DNA of 64,000 nucleotides, taken from Lactiplantibacillus dongliensis (GTDB lineage: Bacteria > Bacillota > Bacilli > Lactobacillales > Lactobacillaceae). Numbering within the stretch: the stretch's first letter is position 1; the number at the start of each line of letters is the position of its first letter. The notes beneath the pieces are model-generated. The model made no database searches. It was given only the letters and a program-made list of their open reading frames with translations, and was not told the DNA's origin. The translations under genes were made by a program, and so were the position numbers. The DNA is taken from assembly GCF_005405105.1 (NCBI RefSeq), contig NZ_BJDK01000007.1:1-64000 (forward strand), given 5' to 3'. This document shows positions 24,499-31,914 of the stretch, piece by piece.

Positions 24499-24512
24499 TG
24501 TAAGGGTTTACA
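24499..24512 (+). promoter_or_regulatory. cre-like (CcpA) site upstream of the EIIC gene
   Basis: TGTAAGGGTTTACA differs from the strong cre TGTAAGCGTTTACA by one base and lies 56 bp upstream of the PTS gene. Confidence 0.6.
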
Positions 24513-24567
24513 ACGCCCGTGCTAACGCTTATTCTTAGCCTATCAACAACAAGGAGGAGTTAAGTTT

Positions 24568-25809
24568 ATGCATAAATTTATGGACTGGCTGCAAAATACC
24601 TTAATGCCGCCAATGGCTAAAGTCGGGAATAACAAGTACCTCGTTTCAGTACGGAACGGCTTGGTCTTAACCTTACCAGCCATTATCAGTGGGAGTGTCT
24701 TCCTCATTATTGGGAACATTCCGATCAAAGCTTGGACCAACTTAATGGCCCCGTATATGGATATGATTGGGGTCGTTGTCAACGGATCGTTCGGAATTAT
24801 CTCATTATTGGCCGTCATCGGGATTGGGTACGAACTATCTAAAGCCCTCGAAATCGACCCGCTTTCAGGGGCAGGACTATCAACGATGGCCTTCGTCATT
24901 AGCTCATTCAACAATAAATTCAAGTTAGATACGAACAATTTTGCATCATCCGGTTTGTTTACCGCTATTATTACGGCCTTTGTCGCCGTGTCGATCTTCA
25001 ACTTTTTTGTCAAAAAGAACATTGTCATCAAATTACCAGCTGGGGTCCCCGAAGCCGTATCTAATTCGTTCGTGGCCCTTTTCCCAGGCTTCGTTATTTT
25101 GCTTTTATTCTGGTTCGTGCGGATGCCGCTACATATCGACATCAACCAAGTCATTCAAACCATTTTCCATCCCCTATTGTTTGCGATGAATACCTTGCCG
25201 GGGATCTTAGTCTATACCTTACTAGTCAGCTTACTGTGGGTCTGCGGGATTCATGGCGACATGACTTTGGAAGGTATCGCTGACCCAATCTTCTTACAGT
25301 TCCTAGCTGCAAACGGGACGGCCTTAGCTCATCATCAACCACTCCCATACGTCACTGCCGCTGGGTTCTCCAGCCTATACGTCAACGTCGGTGGGACTGG
25401 CGCAACGATTACGTTAGTTGCCCTAATGCTCTTTTCTAAGAGTAAAACTTACCGTGATCTAGGCAAAGTGGCTTTTCCAAGTGCCTTGTTCGAGATTAAC
25501 GAACCCGTAATCTTCGGTTTTCCAATCGTTATGAACGCCCTCACGATGATTCCATTTATCGTCGTGCCACTCGTCTTAGCAACGTTGTCTTACTTGCTCA
25601 TTTCCCTCGGCCTGATCTCAGCACCGGTTGCAATGGTGCCTTGGACGATGCCCCCAATTATCGGCCCATTAATGGCTACCGGTTGGGATTGGCGCGCTGC
25701 CGTCTGGTCCGCCGTTGAGTTAATCCTAGCTGGCGCGGCTTACTATCCATTCTTCAAAGTCGCTGAAAAACAAATGTTGGCTCAAGAAACGGCTTCAACT
25801 GAAGCTTAA
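24568..25809 (+). CDS. PTS EIIC, lactose/cellobiose family, orphan
   Basis: 413 residues with about ten membrane segments. Family motifs are VCGIHGDMTLEGIADPIF and FEINEPVIFGFPIVMN. ATG at 24568 with AAGGAGG upstream. No EIIA, EIIB, glycosidase or regulator is adjacent, so it must borrow phosphocarrier subunits. The substrate is a beta-linked disaccharide or an amino-sugar glycoside by family only. A cre-like site suggests carbon catabolite repression. It is transcribed alone and ends at a strong bidirectional terminator. Confidence 0.88.
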   Translation: MHKFMDWLQNTLMPPMAKVGNNKYLVSVRNGLVLTLPAIISGSVFLIIGNIPIKAWTNLMAPYMDMIGVVVNGSFGIISLLAVIGIGYELSKALEIDPLSGAGLSTMAFVISSFNNKFKLDTNNFASSGLFTAIITAFVAVSIFNFFVKKNIVIKLPAGVPEAVSNSFVALFPGFVILLLFWFVRMPLHIDINQVIQTIFHPLLFAMNTLPGILVYTLLVSLLWVCGIHGDMTLEGIADPIFLQFLAANGTALAHHQPLPYVTAAGFSSLYVNVGGTGATITLVALMLFSKSKTYRDLGKVAFPSALFEINEPVIFGFPIVMNALTMIPFIVVPLVLATLSYLLISLGLISAPVAMVPWTMPPIIGPLMATGWDWRAAVWSAVELILAGAAYYPFFKVAEKQMLAQETASTEA

Positions 25810-25813
25810 GTCA

Positions 25814-25854
25814 AAAAAACGCCTCGTTGATAGTCTTCAACGAGACGTTTTTTG
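25814..25854. terminator. Bidirectional terminator
   Basis: AAAACGCCTCGTTGA/TCAACGAGACGTTTT around TAGTCT, between convergent genes. Confidence 0.85.
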
Positions 25855-25856
25855 AT

Positions 25857-26825
25857 TTAAGCTTCCCCTAGCACTAAGACAAGCCGGGCTTTCGATTGAT
25901 TAGCTTCCACAATCTCATGAGCGCGTTGGGCTTGTGTGAACGGCATGACTTGCAAGTCATCATCCAATAATAACCCTTGGGCAAATAACTGATTCAATAG
26001 CTGGCCAGCCCGCTGCAGTTGGTCTAAGCTGGCATGACTAATCACAAAACCAACAATCCGTTGTTGCTGCGTATAGAACTCGCGCACATCAAAAGTGAAT
26101 TGATTCGTGACCGGCGCGGTGATTAAGGCCACCGTACCACCCAGCCCCAACAGTGATAGGTTGGTCTTCAAATCAACTTTACCGGATGTATCCACAATCG
26201 TTTGCACCGGTGTCGTGATTGCACTGGCAAAGTCTGCGTGATAATCCAAGACTTGCTGGGCACCCAGCTGCTTCAACCGATCAAAATCGCGCGGATTAGA
26301 CGTTGCTAAAACTTTAGCGCCTTTAGCCTGCGCAATCTGTACCAGTTTGGTCCCGACATGTCCCGCCGCACCTTCGATCAAAACGACCTGACCGGGCTCG
26401 ACTGGACTCACATCTGTTAAGAGGATTGCGGCAGTCGCAGCGGAGTGAACGGCCGCCACTAACGGCAAATCATCAATGCCCGCTGGTGCTAAAAAGGCCC
26501 GTTCAGCGGGAATCGCAGCATACTCACTCGTTACCCCCGGGCGACCATCATAACCCATACTGTTCGTCCAAATACGATCACCAACGTTAAATCCGGTGAC
26601 CTGTTCACCAACTGCAGTCACCGTTCCAACTGCATCGCGACCAATCACGAATGGCAATGACATGGCGGTCTTAAAACTGCCACTCCGCACAAAGGTATCC
26701 ACGTGATTAACTGCCACCGCCGTCACTTTGACTAATAGTTCCGTGGGACGCAGCGTCGGTTGGGGTAAATCACCAACCTTGATCACGTCTGGCTGACCCG
26801 TCTGTTCAATATAAGCTGCTTGCAT
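25857..26825 (-). CDS. Quinone oxidoreductase-like MDR-family dehydrogenase
   Basis: 322 residues of the zinc-independent medium-chain dehydrogenase type. There is a GroES-like N-terminal domain (NHVDTFVRSGSFKTAMSLPF, VIGRDAVGTVTAVG, FNVGDRIWT), then a Rossmann domain with VLIEGAAGHVGTKLVQIAQA. The catalytic and structural zinc cysteines of alcohol dehydrogenases are missing, which fits quinone oxidoreductases or enone reductases using NADPH. ATG at 26825 behind GGAGGG. About 240 bp upstream, to 27063, hold no feature I can support. Confidence 0.87.
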   Translation of the reverse strand: MQAAYIEQTGQPDVIKVGDLPQPTLRPTELLVKVTAVAVNHVDTFVRSGSFKTAMSLPFVIGRDAVGTVTAVGEQVTGFNVGDRIWTNSMGYDGRPGVTSEYAAIPAERAFLAPAGIDDLPLVAAVHSAATAAILLTDVSPVEPGQVVLIEGAAGHVGTKLVQIAQAKGAKVLATSNPRDFDRLKQLGAQQVLDYHADFASAITTPVQTIVDTSGKVDLKTNLSLLGLGGTVALITAPVTNQFTFDVREFYTQQQRIVGFVISHASLDQLQRAGQLLNQLFAQGLLLDDDLQVMPFTQAQRAHEIVEANQSKARLVLVLGEA

Positions 26826-27063
26826 GCCAAGCCCTCCAATTAAAAATGATGTCTTCGCGTTGATCTAGCTAGACTAGTAAGATAAAACCAGCTAATTATC
26901 GCGGAGGCCCTAATAAACTCACGTTATAAAGCTAGTGTAATCCTAATGGCGGTGTTCAAGCTAGCCAACTTACTAATCTGACTGTGGTTATCCAACCTTT
27001 CAATACCTGACACTACGCCAACAGATTCATGCACAGCGAGGCCTAACGCCGAAAAAAGGCTGA

Positions 27064-28251
27064 TCAATCATAGATTGTCGCATGGCGTTGCACAATCACT
27101 CCAGATAAGGTTAATAACGCGGAAAAGCCTACCGCCAACCAGATCACTAAGTTCCACCCCACGTGACTACCTAACCAACCGAACAAGACAGGGCCAATGG
27201 CAGCCAATAAATATCCAGCCGACTGCGCCATTCCTGACAAATCTGCGGTTTCAAACCCATTGGTCGTCTTACGGGTAAAGAAGACGACCGCTAAGTTGAA
27301 CGCCGCCCCAGAACCAAAGCCTAAGATGATATTCAAGATTACGGCAACTGACAAAGATAACCCGGGTAATAAAATACCGCCGATGCCACCAATAAAGCCA
27401 ATCCCAATAATTGCTAACATGATAGGCACCCCATGTCGTTTACCCGCCATGGTTGGCACAAGAAAGGCTAACGGCAAGCCACTTAACTGCATCACCGTGA
27501 CTAAATTACCAGCCGTAATGGTTGAAAAGCCATGCGCCACTAAAATCGTGGGTAACCAAGTCAACATTGAATAATAGACTAGCGCCTGTAAGCCAAAAAA
27601 CGCTGTAACGACCCACGCAATTGGTAGCCGCCAGACACTTGGGTGCGCCGTTGACTTGGTTTCAGTTGGCGTTGGCAGTACCGGTTCACGATGGTTATGC
27701 TTTAAGTTGGGTAGCCAAGTCACCAAGTTAACTAAGCCGACCGCGGACAAGATAGCCATCACGACTGGCAACGACCAATGTGCCGCCATGATGCCCGACA
27801 AACCGGTCCCTAATGAACCGACCAACAACATCGATACCGTGTAAGCACTCGTTGCCAGTCCAATCTTAGTTGGAAAGTTATCCTTGATAATCGCCGGTAA
27901 CAAGACATTGCCACCATCGGCACCAATGCCGACTAACAAAGTTCCAAGCAGTAAGAGCGCAATAGATGGCACGACACGCAAATAACTGCCAACTGCCAAA
28001 ATAACCAGCATGGCATAAATGGTGACTTCATTACCAAAGCGCCGGCCCCAGCGTGCTAATAAGGGAGACATAATTGCAAACGTCAACAACGGAATCGTTG
28101 TTAGCATCCCGGCCATCGAACTTGGTAACCCTAAGGACTGCTTCAAACTACTAATTAGACCGGGCATCATCGTAATTGGCAGCCGCATGTTAGTCGCCAC
28201 TAACATCATGCCTAATGTCAAATACCGGCTATGCGTATGGGTCGTGGTCAT
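27064..28251 (-). CDS. MFS transporter, CynX/NimT-like
   Basis: 395 residues, twelve hydrophobic segments, with GRRFGNEVTIYAMLVIL in the loop after segment 2 and an overall CynX/NimT look (LPITMMPGLISSLKQSLGLP). Such carriers export or import small anions, nitroimidazoles or drugs, and the substrate is unknown. The gene lies just downstream of an ArsR-type regulator in the same direction, with a near-perfect 24-bp palindrome between them, so that regulator probably represses it. Confidence 0.82.
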   Translation of the reverse strand: MTTTHTHSRYLTLGMMLVATNMRLPITMMPGLISSLKQSLGLPSSMAGMLTTIPLLTFAIMSPLLARWGRRFGNEVTIYAMLVILAVGSYLRVVPSIALLLLGTLLVGIGADGGNVLLPAIIKDNFPTKIGLATSAYTVSMLLVGSLGTGLSGIMAAHWSLPVVMAILSAVGLVNLVTWLPNLKHNHREPVLPTPTETKSTAHPSVWRLPIAWVVTAFFGLQALVYYSMLTWLPTILVAHGFSTITAGNLVTVMQLSGLPLAFLVPTMAGKRHGVPIMLAIIGIGFIGGIGGILLPGLSLSVAVILNIILGFGSGAAFNLAVVFFTRKTTNGFETADLSGMAQSAGYLLAAIGPVLFGWLGSHVGWNLVIWLAVGFSALLTLSGVIVQRHATIYD

Positions 28252-28278
28252 AAATCAGACACTTCTTTCAAATAAATT

Positions 28279-28302
28279 TTAGTTCGATAATCATCAAACT
28301 AA
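28279..28302. promoter_or_regulatory. Probable ArsR-type operator
   Basis: 24-bp palindrome of the form TTAGTTnGATnATnATCnAACTAA, with only the four n positions unpaired. It is 28 bp upstream of the MFS start and just past the end of the ArsR gene. Confidence 0.55.
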
Positions 28303-28313
28303 GCAAGCAAAAA

Positions 28314-28610
28314 TTACAGGGTCGCTAAAAACCCTGGCAAATAACGGTCAAACGTGGCCGTCTGCAACGAGAGATATTTGGTTTGCGCGACTTGACGAGT
28401 ATTGGTCAGTCCGACTAACCGTAAAGCTTTAAAATGATACGACACCGTCGACTTGCTAATCTGTAATTGCGCCCCCACCTCACTGCAAGTCATTTCACGT
28501 TGTTCTTGATAAAGCACTCGGATAATTCGAAGACGATTTTGATCGGCTAAAGCTTTAAAAATGGCTACTCGTCGCTGATCAGCCGCGACTTGATTTAGTT
28601 CGATATTCAT
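28314..28610 (-). CDS. ArsR-family (winged-helix) transcriptional regulator
   Basis: 98 residues from the ATG at 28610, a normal length for the family. The open frame extends 16 codons upstream without support. The HTH is clear: IFKALADQNRLRIIRVLYQE, then LQISKSTVSYHFKALRLVGL. The metal-binding ELCVCDL motif of ArsR/SmtB is absent (EMTCSEVGAQL holds one Cys), so a non-metal or redox signal is likely. No convincing Shine-Dalgarno stands before the ATG. It is followed by a palindromic operator and the MFS gene it probably controls. Confidence 0.82.
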   Translation of the reverse strand: MNIELNQVAADQRRVAIFKALADQNRLRIIRVLYQEQREMTCSEVGAQLQISKSTVSYHFKALRLVGLTNTRQVAQTKYLSLQTATFDRYLPGFLATL

Positions 28611-28663
28611 AAAACTAAGGCTACACGTTCTTACCTGAAAAGACAAGTAGCTGGACACAAAAA

Positions 28664-28699
28664 AAAGCTGTCAATTGGTTTCCCAATCAACCGACTTAA
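28664..28699 (-). terminator. Terminator of the second MFS gene
   Basis: Minus-strand stem GGTTGATTGG/CCAATTGACA around GAAA, followed by a run of T. Confidence 0.7.
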
Positions 28700-28702
28700 G
28701 TC

Positions 28703-29935
28703 TTATTCTGCATGTGTACGCGGGTTCTTCCAAATCTCTGGTACTAACCACAAAATCAATGCTAGATTCACTAACAATAATCCCGCTGTTAAGATAAAGA
28801 CCGAATTATAATCAAAGATCCCCGCAATCACACCCCCGAGTAATGCCCCGAGCATGTTACCAATCGCTTGAAATGATTGGTTATAACTAAAAACTGTCGA
28901 CGTCAAATGTACCGGCGTATTCTTAGTAATCACCGTTTGAATCTCCGGATACAACGCTCCATCTGAGATCCCAATGGCAAAGCGCAACAAGCCTAACGTC
29001 ACAACACTTGAGATTAAACCTTGCGGGAAATACATAATCACTGCAAAAATGTAGCCAAATAATAGCACTTTTCCAGAACCATGCTCATCGCCATAGCGAC
29101 CCAAGCGCGGTGCCGCTAAGATATTAGAAATCCCCGGCAATGCCGCAATAATCCCTGCAACAACCGCGATTGGGCCAGTATGATGCATTAATTCCTGGAC
29201 ATATAAACTAATAATTGGTGCAATCGAGGCATTGCCAAGTTGCACAATCATGGTAGAACAAAGCATCACAATAATCAGTTTTGGATTTTGAAACGCCGCC
29301 AATGGATTACGGCTCGCGCCAGGTTCACGATGATGTTCAACTGGTTTGAAATGTTCTTGGACAAAGAACAGGCTGAGTAAAAAGGCACCAATTAGTAAAC
29401 CCGCCGTAATAAAAAACGTGTTCCGAATTGAGAACAGCTGTGCGAGTACCCCACCAACGACCGGGCCAAATAAATTACTACTGACTGCGCCAGTAATCAA
29501 CGTACTCAACGCCCGACCGCTGTACTTGCGTGGGGTTTGTGAAGCAACTAACGCTTGCGCATTCGAAATAAAGCCCGCAAAGACGCCTTGTAGCGCCCGT
29601 AAAGCGACTAATTGCCAGACAGCCGTAACAAAGCCCATTAAGCCCATGGCAACGGCCATCCCTAATGAGGCTCGTAGCAGCATGATCTTACGACCTTTTT
29701 TATCCGCCACAATACCCCAAAGTGGCGCCGAGATTGCGGCGACCGCATAGTCGGCCGCAAAGGCTAACCCACTATAGAAGGTAATCTGTTGCTTACTAAA
29801 CTCACCCAATTGACTAATAAATAATGAGAGGAACGGCATAATTTCACTAAAAGCCATCCCGGCAACAAACGTACAAAACCATAAAACGATTAGATTACGA
29901 TGCCATGGTCCGCGCTCACGTTCTGCGTCATCCAT
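28703..29935 (-). CDS. MFS multidrug efflux transporter
   Basis: 410 residues from the ATG at 29935 (TTGGAG nine bases upstream, better than the earlier in-frame starts). Twelve hydrophobic segments, with WGIVADKKGRKIMLLRASLG in loop 2-3 (the GxxxDxxGRR/K signature) and GPVVGGVLAQLFSIRNTFFI in segment 5 (antiporter motif C). This places it among drug/proton antiporters of 12-14 spans. No regulator is adjacent in its transcription unit. Confidence 0.85.
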   Translation of the reverse strand: MDDAERERGPWHRNLIVLWFCTFVAGMAFSEIMPFLSLFISQLGEFSKQQITFYSGLAFAADYAVAAISAPLWGIVADKKGRKIMLLRASLGMAVAMGLMGFVTAVWQLVALRALQGVFAGFISNAQALVASQTPRKYSGRALSTLITGAVSSNLFGPVVGGVLAQLFSIRNTFFITAGLLIGAFLLSLFFVQEHFKPVEHHREPGASRNPLAAFQNPKLIIVMLCSTMIVQLGNASIAPIISLYVQELMHHTGPIAVVAGIIAALPGISNILAAPRLGRYGDEHGSGKVLLFGYIFAVIMYFPQGLISSVVTLGLLRFAIGISDGALYPEIQTVITKNTPVHLTSTVFSYNQSFQAIGNMLGALLGGVIAGIFDYNSVFILTAGLLLVNLALILWLVPEIWKNPRTHAE

Positions 29936-30124
29936 GTGAGTCATCTCCAAACTCAAGCTCAACTAAACAGTTGGCATGTCAACTAGCTTAACATATTTTA
30001 ACAAAGCCATGCCGCTTATTTCCCGGGAAATAGCCGACAAATAAGGCGTCCTTTTAAGCAATTCTAGTGACATTTCTATCATAGCGAACCCCCGCCTAAT
30101 AAGCAATCTAATCCTATTTAAAAC

Positions 30125-30163
30125 AAAAAAGGCACCGCTCAATCTCAAGAGCGATACCTTTAA
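30125..30163 (-). terminator. Terminator of hsp20
   Basis: Minus-strand AAAGGTATCGCTC/GAGCGGTGCCTTT stem followed by TTTT. Confidence 0.85.
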
Positions 30164-30174
30164 AATTAATGTGT

Positions 30175-30597
30175 TTATTGAATTTCAATCTTATTGTCCG
30201 TGGCTTGCTTGGACTTTGGTAAGGTAATCGTCAATACGCCATCCGTTTGGGTCGCCTTAATCTGATCAGCGGCCACATTTGGTAACATGTAACTGCGTTG
30301 CAAGCTGCCAAAGCGCCGTTCGTTCATCACCACATTTTGATCTTGGTCACTGTGATCCACGAAGCTGTCCTTTTGAACTTTGATTGATAAGACATTATCG
30401 CGATAAGCTAACTTCACGTCTTTTTTATCAATCCCAGGCACATCAACGGTCACACTGTATTGGTCATCGGTTTCACTAATATCAGTCTTCAAAGCTTCCG
30501 TATCCCCATTGAATGGTTCCCAAAAGCGTTCTGCCATCCGTGCAAATGGATCAAACATCCCAAAGTCATTGTTGCGGTTCATCATTTCATTAGCCAT
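30175..30597 (-). CDS. hsp1: Small heat-shock protein, Hsp20/alpha-crystallin family
   Basis: 140 residues from the ATG at 30597 (AGGAG upstream). The N-terminal arm (MANEMMNRNNDFGMFDPFAR) is followed by the alpha-crystallin domain (about 38-130: YSVTVDVPGIDKKDVKLAYR...) and the conserved GVLTITLPK near the end. The chaperone binds unfolding proteins without ATP. Position and sequence recall hsp1 of L. plantarum. Control is visible: a perfect CIRCE element and a CtsR-like double heptad stand upstream, so both HrcA and CtsR probably repress it. Confidence 0.93.
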   Translation of the reverse strand: MANEMMNRNNDFGMFDPFARMAERFWEPFNGDTEALKTDISETDDQYSVTVDVPGIDKKDVKLAYRDNVLSIKVQKDSFVDHSDQDQNVVMNERRFGSLQRSYMLPNVAADQIKATQTDGVLTITLPKSKQATDNKIEIQ

Positions 30598-30653
30598 AAT
30601 CACAATCTCCTCTCAAAAATACTGGCATTCCAAGATCAGCTGGTTTTAATTTC

Positions 30654-30670
30654 TTTGACCTTTCCTGACC
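30654..30670 (-). promoter_or_regulatory. CtsR-like box
   Basis: On the minus strand GGTCAGG, AAA, GGTCAAA: two heptads three bases apart, the second perfect and the first with two mismatches to the CtsR consensus. It sits downstream of the presumed promoter of hsp20. Confidence 0.55.
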
Positions 30671-30712
30671 TTCAATTTATATCCTACCAGCTTTAATGAA
30701 AGATGCAAGAAT

Positions 30713-30739
30713 TTAGCACTCTATCATGCGGAGTGCTAA
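30713..30739. promoter_or_regulatory. CIRCE element (HrcA operator)
   Basis: TTAGCACTC, nine bases, GAGTGCTAA: a perfect match to the CIRCE consensus, 116 bp upstream of the hsp20 start codon. Confidence 0.97.
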
Positions 30740-30925
30740 ATCGAGGTTCAATGTTGAGAATTCGCTACATTAATTCAGCCTGTAACTACAGTAGCTAATT
30801 GCTATCGTACTGAGAAGCAACTCCTGAATACAACTATACCTTGCCAACCGACTAACATTAAGTTCGGATAGTAGACGAACGCACTTGAAACCGCTACACT
30901 AATGGGAGTTAAAGGAGGGGTTCTC

Positions 30926-31120
30926 ATGAAAATCGATATTCACCGTTCAAGTACTAACCGGGTCTTTGCTGGCGTGATTGGTGGGATTGCCGAACATTTT
31001 GATTGGTCGGCTAATGTTGCGCGGCTAATCTTTGTCTTATTAGCTATCACCCCAATGTTCCCGGGGATTATCGCCTACTTGGTCCTTTGGTTATTAATGA
31101 AAGATCCAATTGAAGATTAA
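30926..31120 (+). CDS. PspC-domain membrane protein
   Basis: 64 residues from the ATG at 30926 (AAAGGAGGGG upstream). The whole protein is one PspC domain: RSSTNRVFAGVIGGIAEHF, then a hydrophobic span (LIFVLLAITPMFPGIIAYLVLWLLM). Stand-alone PspC proteins in Gram-positives sit in the membrane and are linked to envelope stress. It is monocistronic, with a bidirectional terminator behind it. Confidence 0.88.
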   Translation: MKIDIHRSSTNRVFAGVIGGIAEHFDWSANVARLIFVLLAITPMFPGIIAYLVLWLLMKDPIED

Positions 31121-31123
31121 CTA

Positions 31124-31161
31124 AAATGACCGGCTCGATTTAAGTGAGTCGGTCATTTTTT
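31124..31161. terminator. Bidirectional terminator
   Basis: AATGACCGGCTC/GAGTCGGTCATT with a T tract, between convergent pspC and GNAT genes. Confidence 0.85.
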
Positions 31162-31645
31162 AATCCAGTAAATAAGCTAAGCCATAATCATCGACGAACT
31201 GACCATCTAGGTAAAAGGCCTCACGCGCAACACTTTCCACTTGAAACCCTTGCTGCGCATAGAACTGGCGGGCCGCATGATTTGTCGCTAGTACCCGTAA
31301 AGCAATCCGATGAATGCCCTGTTCGCGAGCGGCAGCCTTTAACGCCTGCATTAACTGATGGCCAACGCCTTGATGTTGGGCCGTCTTAGCGACGCCGATA
31401 CCAATGTCCCAAGTATAACGGGCGGCAGCAAATGGTGGCAGCGGGTTCCACGAAATCATCCCGAGAACTTGCCCCGCAACTTCGGCGACTAACTGACTAC
31501 CAGCCGGATAACTTTGCACATAGCTGGCTAGATCGCGGGCTAAGACCGGTCCCGGACTATTCTGCGTATTCCAAATCGTTTGATCAATTGCTAATAATGC
31601 CGGTAGATCCGCCGTCCTCGATAGCCGGCAATTCACTGTTACCAT
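31160..31645 (-). CDS. GNAT-family N-acetyltransferase
   Basis: 161 residues. Acetyl-CoA binding motif A is visible as IGVAKTAQHQGVGHQLMQAL, followed by motif B (ALRVLATNHAARQFYAQQGF), which places it firmly in the GNAT fold. The acceptor substrate is not predictable; free amino acid, small amine or ribosomal protein acetylation are all possible. It is divergent from the P-type ATPase gene. Confidence 0.87.
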   Translation of the reverse strand: MVTVNCRLSRTADLPALLAIDQTIWNTQNSPGPVLARDLASYVQSYPAGSQLVAEVAGQVLGMISWNPLPPFAAARYTWDIGIGVAKTAQHQGVGHQLMQALKAAAREQGIHRIALRVLATNHAARQFYAQQGFQVESVAREAFYLDGQFVDDYGLAYLLD

Positions 31646-31712
31646 GTAGTAGCCTCCAATTTCTGTTAAAAATCAGGTTTTAGGCGACTTTTCGCACTAA
31701 ACCTGATATGCT

Positions 31713-31776
31713 ATTGCAACTAATGTAATTTTTCGTTACAAAAATGTCAAACATTTTAATAACGATTAGTTGTAAT
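31713..31776. promoter_or_regulatory. Nested inverted repeats upstream of the P-type ATPase
   Basis: ATTGCAACTAAT (31713-31724) pairs with ATTAGTTGTAAT (31765-31776). Inside, CGTTA pairs with TAACG, and AAAATGT with ACATTTT around CAA. A TATAAT at 31784-31789 follows. The array may be an operator cluster or an extended cruciform in the divergent promoter region. No known regulator motif was recognised. Confidence 0.45.
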
Positions 31777-31914
31777 ATTCGTTTATAATAATAATTAACC
31801 AATAATTTATACTGGAAGGGATGTGGCGAAATTGGCCTGCCTAACGCGCAACAAACGCCGAGATTTCACCGAGCCAAATCGATAAAATAATTTATAACAA
31901 TAGGAGTGGATTTA

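Noticed and set aside
31813-31884. Manganese (yybP-ykoY) riboswitch before the P-type ATPase
   Set aside because: The conserved GGGGAGTA and second loop of that riboswitch are not present. Only weak complementarity is visible.
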